This document shows, piece after piece, positions 60,253-64,000 of a stretch of 64,000 nucleotides of DNA. Source of the DNA: JAITVB01 sp031553805 (GTDB taxonomy: Bacteria; Bacteroidota; Bacteroidia; Bacteroidales; Rikenellaceae); assembly GCA_031553805.1 (NCBI GenBank), contig JAVBLC010000002.1, positions 62,001 to 126,000 of the forward strand, given 5' to 3'. The notes below the pieces were generated by a model. That model searched no databases, was not told where the DNA came from, and worked only from the letters and a program-made list of their open reading frames with translations. Made by a program: the position numbers and the translations under genes. The first letter of the stretch is position 1. The number at the start of each line of letters is the position of its first letter.

Positions 60253-62328
60253 TTACGGTTCAGCGGTCACCCAACCCGGCGAGGAAACCGTCAGTTGGTA
60301 ATTCGAATAGTTCCACAGCGGGTTGCGGACGGGGGTGTAGAGGCGTCCCGTTTTCGGCGAGTCGCTCTGGGTATAGACCCACATAGAGTGCATATCCCAC
60401 ACGACCACCTCGTCGCGCACGTCGCCCGTGATGTCGAGCACGGCGTTGCACATATCGGGATGCCCGTCGTCGGGAAATACCACTGCCCGTCGTCCCCAAC
60501 CGTCGTACATTCCGCCCTCCTTGACGTTGGGATTCAAGACGATAAATTCCTGCCCGTCGCCCCGCCAGTTGATCGGCAGGCACATGCTGCCGTAGTTTGT
60601 CGGCTCGATCATCAGGTAGATATTCCCTTGTGCATCATAAAAATGCATAATCCCCTGGCTGCCCCAGAAATCGATCACCACGGTTTCCAGACCGGGCAGG
60701 TCGGGGCGCAGGTTGGCCACGGCCGGGTTTTGGGCGTGGCCGATCCTGTCATGTTTGATAATCTCCCCATCGACGTTCGCAATCAAAAAACCTTCGTCGC
60801 TGGCGGCGGCCAATACGCGTACCCGGGGCTCACCCTCCCCGCCGCTCAGGTCGACGGCGGCAATGCCGTCGCAATGGTCTTCGATCTCGGTGTCCCACGA
60901 CCAGAGCAGCGAGCCGTCGCCCTTGTAGGCCGAGTAGCCGATCAGCAGTTCGTCCGCGCCATCGCTGTCGAGGTCGTAGGCATAGGGGTAGTGGCCCGTC
61001 TTGCAGTCGCCTTGCCAGCGGATTTTCAGTGTTTCGTCCAGTACCCAGAAGGTTTCGTAGCGATCCTTGATTACGATGTCCTGCGGATAGCCCACGCCCC
61101 GCAGGTCACAGATAAAGAGGCAGTCGCCCAGGATACGGTCGAAATCACGCATCGGTTTCGACTTGTCGTCCATGAAGTACATCGTCGCTTTTTTGGCCGG
61201 GGTGGGGGCCTGGTACTTGATCTTGCCCGTAGCGCCGTCGGCGACGTAGATCGTGCTGTTCATCGTGTAGATCACTTCATTGTGGCCGTCGCGGTCGATG
61301 TCGAAGATCTGGAACGCGACGTCGTTCGTCAGTTCATATTTTTCGGGATCGGGGGTGCCGGTCTGCCACAGGATCTTTCCGTCGAAGGTGACGGCGGTCA
61401 GGCAACTCAGCTCACTGAACCGGTCCAACGGATAGGCGTGCTGCTGGATCTGTCCGAAGAGGGCGTCGGGCTGACCGTCGCCGTCGAGGTCGCCGAAGCG
61501 CACGTTACGGCCTGTGCCCCAGACCGGGGTGTCGAATTTCTTCCAGAGCGCCATTTTCGGATTTTCTTCCTGTAAGAGGACTTCGCGGGCGTTGATCCGT
61601 TTGTTTTCTTCCTCGACGCGCCTCTTTTCGGCAGCGGGGCCGGTCACCATCACGCCGTAGAAATCGGCCGGGGCGTCGGCCAGGATGCCGATCTTGCCGG
61701 TGATGTATCGTTTATCGCTTGCCGTCAGTACTTTGTTTCCATCGACGTAACCGGCGAATTTGTCGAGCGAGGCGTCTACGGCCAAGGTGTATTTTTTACC
61801 CGCTTTCCAGTCGAAAGAAGCGATGGCCAGCGTATCTTCCTGCGGCATGTGGAAATCCCTTTCATATTGCACTTTAATGAAGGCTACCTGGTCGTCCTGC
61901 ATCCCGAAATAGTAGTAACACCGGTCGTTCTCGTAGCGGAACATCACCCCGGCGCGGTCGCGGACGGCCGAAGGCGAGAAGGTAACTTCGACACGGTATT
62001 CGCTCCACAGATTATCGCCCGCCACGAGCATCGGATGGGTGTGTTTTGTCTTGCTTTCCACGGTTTGGCTCATGATCTTGGCCCCGTCGCGCAGGTTCAC
62101 CCGCCAGGCGGTGTCCATCCAGCGGCTGGCGAAGGCGCTCATTACCCACGGTCCGGTGGGCTGTGCGGCGCTGATGTAGTGGTATTCGGTGTGCGGCCCG
62201 ACATGGGGAAAGAAAGGTCCCACCTCGTATTTGTCGAACTGGTCGGTGAAGAGGGTAGTTTGCGATTGGGTGCAGTTCGTGACCAAAATGATCGCTGCTG
62301 CCAATAGGAAAATCCTGAAAAATTTCAT
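60253..62328 (-). CDS. Secreted lipoprotein with LamG/DUF1080-like domain and FG-GAP beta-propeller
   Basis: A 691-residue protein beginning MKFFRIFLLAAAIILVTNCT, with a lipobox-like ending at C19. Residues about 28-230 form a jelly-roll-type domain (LWSEYRVEVTFSPSAVRDRAGVMFRYENDRCYYYFGM, AGYVDGNKVL), similar to DUF1080/concanavalin-like carbohydrate-associated domains. Residues about 270-680 are a propeller with Ca-binding DxDxDG-type loops: GDLDGDGQPDALFG, FDIDRDGHNEVIY, YDLDSDGADELLIG. Such propellers occur in PL11-type rhamnogalacturonan lyases and in non-enzymatic binding proteins; a lyase function is possible but unproven. Transcribed away from the DapF-like gene from its own promoter. 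Confidence 0.75.
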   Translation of the reverse strand: MKFFRIFLLAAAIILVTNCTQSQTTLFTDQFDKYEVGPFFPHVGPHTEYHYISAAQPTGPWVMSAFASRWMDTAWRVNLRDGAKIMSQTVESKTKHTHPMLVAGDNLWSEYRVEVTFSPSAVRDRAGVMFRYENDRCYYYFGMQDDQVAFIKVQYERDFHMPQEDTLAIASFDWKAGKKYTLAVDASLDKFAGYVDGNKVLTASDKRYITGKIGILADAPADFYGVMVTGPAAEKRRVEEENKRINAREVLLQEENPKMALWKKFDTPVWGTGRNVRFGDLDGDGQPDALFGQIQQHAYPLDRFSELSCLTAVTFDGKILWQTGTPDPEKYELTNDVAFQIFDIDRDGHNEVIYTMNSTIYVADGATGKIKYQAPTPAKKATMYFMDDKSKPMRDFDRILGDCLFICDLRGVGYPQDIVIKDRYETFWVLDETLKIRWQGDCKTGHYPYAYDLDSDGADELLIGYSAYKGDGSLLWSWDTEIEDHCDGIAAVDLSGGEGEPRVRVLAAASDEGFLIANVDGEIIKHDRIGHAQNPAVANLRPDLPGLETVVIDFWGSQGIMHFYDAQGNIYLMIEPTNYGSMCLPINWRGDGQEFIVLNPNVKEGGMYDGWGRRAVVFPDDGHPDMCNAVLDITGDVRDEVVVWDMHSMWVYTQSDSPKTGRLYTPVRNPLWNYSNYQLTVSSPGWVTAEP

Positions 62329-62357
62329 GGGTCGTGGGTTTTGGGATTCGGATAGTG

Positions 62358-62365
62358 CAAAGCTA
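62358..62365 (-). promoter_or_regulatory. -7 element TAGCTTTG for the FG-GAP lipoprotein gene
   Basis: Exact match on the minus strand, 29 bases before the start at 62328; divergent from the DapF-like promoter. Confidence 0.5.
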
Positions 62366-62386
62366 AATCTTTTCGGCGAAAAATGC

Positions 62387-62394
62387 TATATTTG
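62387..62394 (+). promoter_or_regulatory. -7 element TATATTTG for the DapF-like gene
   Basis: Exact match 18 bases before the start at 62413, inside a longer open frame, which supports the later start. Confidence 0.5.
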
Positions 62395-62412
62395 TTACCC
62401 GGAACAAAAACG

Positions 62413-63231
62413 ATGGAAATTAAGATCTCGAAATACCACGCCGCCGGAGCCGACTTTCTGCTGGCCGACCGGCGCGGAATACTCGACGCTCTGCCAGTCA
62501 AGCAGGTGGCCGCCCTTTGCGACCGCCACACGGGGATTGGGGCGGGCGGAATGATCGTTCTCGAAGATGCACCTGTGGATGTCGCCGGAGCTTCCTTTTA
62601 CGCTCGGTGCTACCGTCCGGACGGCGCTGAAACCGACCTGGCCGGCAACGCCGGCTGGTGTGTCGGCCTGCAGACCACCCACTTGGGCGTCAGCGGCGAA
62701 CCGTTGGTTTTTTCCACTTCGTCGGGCCTGCGCGAGGCCGCTGTCATCGCCGGCGACGGTCGTCGCGGCCACGTGCGTCTGTCGATGCCCGACGTGACAG
62801 CGTGGGAGTTTATGACCCGTTCGCTGATCTTCGATTTTGGCGAAGCCCACTACGTCGAATTCCTGAAAGAATTTTCCTCGGCCGAAATCGAACAACGCCT
62901 CGGCGTGATCCGCCGGTCCGAACAATTTTCGACCCGTGGCGGAATCACGCCCAACTTTGTAAAACTGTTGCCCGACGGCTCGTTGCAGGTGCAAAGCTAT
63001 GACTGTCGCGCAGAACAATCCGCCCCCCTCACCGCTGAAGGCGCCGTAGCCAGCGCCCTGGCGGCCAACCTGCTCTGCTTTCCTGATCGGACGGTCCTTG
63101 GTTTGCAGGCGGCCGAAGACCGTTTTTCAGTGTCGTTCGCAAAGAACGCTTCCGGCCATTACGAAAAAATCACGGCCGAAGGTTCCGCCGTAAAGATATT
63201 TGAATGTGCAGTCGATCCCGAGAATTTTTAG
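62413..63231 (+). CDS. DapF-like protein lacking both catalytic cysteines (probable pseudoenzyme)
   Basis: A 272-residue protein that aligns throughout with diaminopimelate epimerase: KISKYHAAGADFLLAD (for KMHGxGNDF), CDRHTGIGAGGMIVLE (for RHxGVGxDQ), FYARCYRPDGAETDLAGNAGWC (for FNADGSEVxxCGNGAR). The two catalytic cysteines are gone: position 77 is Ala (AGN instead of CGN), and the second site reads LTAEGAVASA instead of the ACGSGA type. Substrate contacts Asn (GND to GAD) and Asp (VGxD to IGAG) are also changed. The fold is probably kept, the racemisation is not possible by the known mechanism. A second, canonical dapF should be present elsewhere. Start chosen after the promoter element. 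Confidence 0.85.
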   Translation: MEIKISKYHAAGADFLLADRRGILDALPVKQVAALCDRHTGIGAGGMIVLEDAPVDVAGASFYARCYRPDGAETDLAGNAGWCVGLQTTHLGVSGEPLVFSTSSGLREAAVIAGDGRRGHVRLSMPDVTAWEFMTRSLIFDFGEAHYVEFLKEFSSAEIEQRLGVIRRSEQFSTRGGITPNFVKLLPDGSLQVQSYDCRAEQSAPLTAEGAVASALAANLLCFPDRTVLGLQAAEDRFSVSFAKNASGHYEKITAEGSAVKIFECAVDPENF

Positions 63232-63239
63232 GCATCGGG

Positions 63240-63269
63240 TTTGCAATTCAAAAAAAATAATTATCATTG
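63240..63269 (+). promoter_or_regulatory. Candidate promoter of the small acidic protein gene
   Basis: TTTG (63240-63243), 18 bases, TATCATTG (63262-63269; one base off consensus). A 7-bp hairpin (CCTGCGC/GCGCAGG, 63278-63294) lies in the resulting leader. Confidence 0.4.
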
Positions 63270-63374
63270 CATTGTGTCCTGCGCAGAGCGCAGGGCGCCC
63301 TTAACCTAAAATACAAAATGACCGGCGGTGGCGACACCCTACCGAAAAACCTTTAACGACAACACGGACCAGAA

Positions 63375-63584
63375 ATGAAATCGCAAAAAGATCTCCGGAG
63401 CAAGCCGGCCGCTGCCGGTTCCGAGGATTCGCTGAGAAAGGCTGCCAAGTTGGAGCCGATCCGCAAGAACGGGAAAGAGAAAAGGGCATTCATTCACGAA
63501 TTGGACGAGGACGATGACGAACCTATGCTGCACCGGCGCGAATCGGTTCTCGACTATTTCGGCGACGACGAAGAAGAGGAATAA
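63375..63584 (+). CDS. Small charged protein, conserved-hypothetical type
   Basis: A 69-residue protein with a basic first half (KSQKDLRSKPAAAGSEDSLR, PIRKNGKEKR) and a very acidic second half ending in DYFGDDEEEE. It has no signal peptide or membrane helix and looks disordered. I have the impression of similar Bacteroidetes proteins ending in an SVLDYF-acidic motif, but no function is known. It has its own leader (about 100 bases) and a terminator after it, so it is probably a separately expressed gene. Confidence 0.75.
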   Translation: MKSQKDLRSKPAAAGSEDSLRKAAKLEPIRKNGKEKRAFIHELDEDDDEPMLHRRESVLDYFGDDEEEE

Positions 63585-63592
63585 CAAGCGAT

Positions 63593-63621
63593 AAAAAGGG
63601 GCTGCCTCGGCAGCCTTTTTT
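63593..63621 (+). terminator. Intrinsic terminator of the small acidic protein gene
   Basis: AAAAAGG and CTGCC, with a two-G bulge, pair with GGCAGCCTTTTT around loop TC, followed by another T. Confidence 0.8.
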
Positions 63622-63639
63622 GTCCGGAATACATACAAT

Positions 63640-64000
63640 ATGGAACAATTTACCCTGGTGGGCGACACCGCTCTCCACTATGCCGATTCGCAACGGGGCG
63701 AACCCTGTGTGGTGCTGCTCCACGGCTACCTCGAATCCCTCGACGTGTGGGACGACTTTTCATTGCTGTTGAGGAAAGCGGGAGGCTATCGGACGGTTTC
63801 GCTCGATCTGCCGGGCCACGGCATTTCCGAGGTGATCGGCGAGGTCCACACGATGGATTTTCTGGCGCTGACCGTCAAACAGCTTTTAGATAAACTGAAC
63901 GTCGAAAAGTGCGTGCTGGTGGGCCACTCGATGGGCGGCTACGTGGCGTTGGCTTTTGCCGAGCATTATCCCGAGCGCTTGCAGGGCCTGGTGCTTTTCC
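63640..64000 (+). CDS. Alpha/beta hydrolase, partial (N-terminal 120 residues)
   Basis: The frame starts at the ATG at 63640 and runs off the right edge. MEQFTLVGDTALHYADSQRG is followed by VVLLHGYLES (oxyanion HG), SLDLPGHGISEV, and the nucleophile elbow VGHSMGGYVALAFAEHYPE. This is the typical cytoplasmic alpha/beta-hydrolase layout, close to the MenH/BioH-like group. Substrate unknown. No signal peptide. Confidence 0.85.
   Translation, partial: MEQFTLVGDTALHYADSQRGEPCVVLLHGYLESLDVWDDFSLLLRKAGGYRTVSLDLPGHGISEVIGEVHTMDFLALTVKQLLDKLNVEKCVLVGHSMGGYVALAFAEHYPERLQGLVLF

Noticed and set aside
63278..63350. Riboswitch in the leader of the small acidic protein gene
   Set aside because: A GC hairpin is present but no known aptamer consensus could be recognised.

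Overview
The window is a chromosomal stretch of a fairly GC-rich Bacteroidales bacterium, most like Rikenellaceae/Alistipes, though the genus is an inference. Evidence: a fused SecDF, a DUF3575/DUF5119/fimbrillin operon, a lamin-tail/OadG subunit in a Na+-pumping methylmalonyl-CoA decarboxylase operon, a GT3-GT35 glycogen enzyme, and promoters fitting the Bacteroidetes consensus TTTG-N19-TAnnTTTG.

Layout. 1-6.9 kb (all minus): three overlapping surface-sugar genes (large membrane protein, WecE-like aminotransferase, partial DMT/SMR-like membrane protein), preceded by a fimbrial operon (DUF3575, DUF5119 lipoprotein, fimbrillin) with its own promoters. Codon use here is visibly different (more ATA, AGG, GGA), and the block ends near a tRNA-Lys. 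7.8-15.4 kb (plus): esterase with an STN-like domain, folP, small lipoprotein, exported SagB-type nitroreductase, GT11 fucosyltransferase, GH106-like glycosidase. 15.4-16.0 kb: an intergenic block of structured repeats. 16.0-20.6 kb (minus): DUF2975/XRE pair, alpha/beta hydrolase, M16 peptidase. 21-25.5 kb: secDF and hemW. 25.6-34.8 kb: glycogen cluster (GT3-GT35 fusion, debranching enzyme, GT4, GH57). 35-39 kb: pckA, an unusual thioredoxin-fold protein, DUF1573 plus GT4. 39.3-43.8 kb: mce and the methylmalonyl-CoA decarboxylase genes, i.e. the end of a succinate-to-propionate pathway coupled to Na+ export. 43.9-54.5 kb: phosphoesterase, ffh, folD, a lipoprotein-type deformylase, a VanX-like lipoprotein, mutS2, leuS. 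54.7-60.0 kb: a compact, complete pseudaminic acid operon (pseB, C, F, a G-H fusion, I). 60-64 kb: an exported FG-GAP propeller protein with a tiny membrane ORF behind it, a DapF paralogue lacking both catalytic cysteines, a small acidic protein and a partial alpha/beta hydrolase.

The most unusual material is (a) a family of intergenic structured repeats (15.4-16.0, 20.8, 34.9, 36.7 and 51.6 kb) in which arms differ in sequence between copies but stay self-complementary around a shared core, and (b) several fusions or degenerate enzymes: GT3-GT35, PseG-PseH, STN-esterase, lipoprotein deformylase, cysteine-less DapF and a one-cysteine TlpA-like protein. No CRISPR array, phage, transposase or rRNA was seen. 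Functions are inferred from motifs and context only; no database search was possible.
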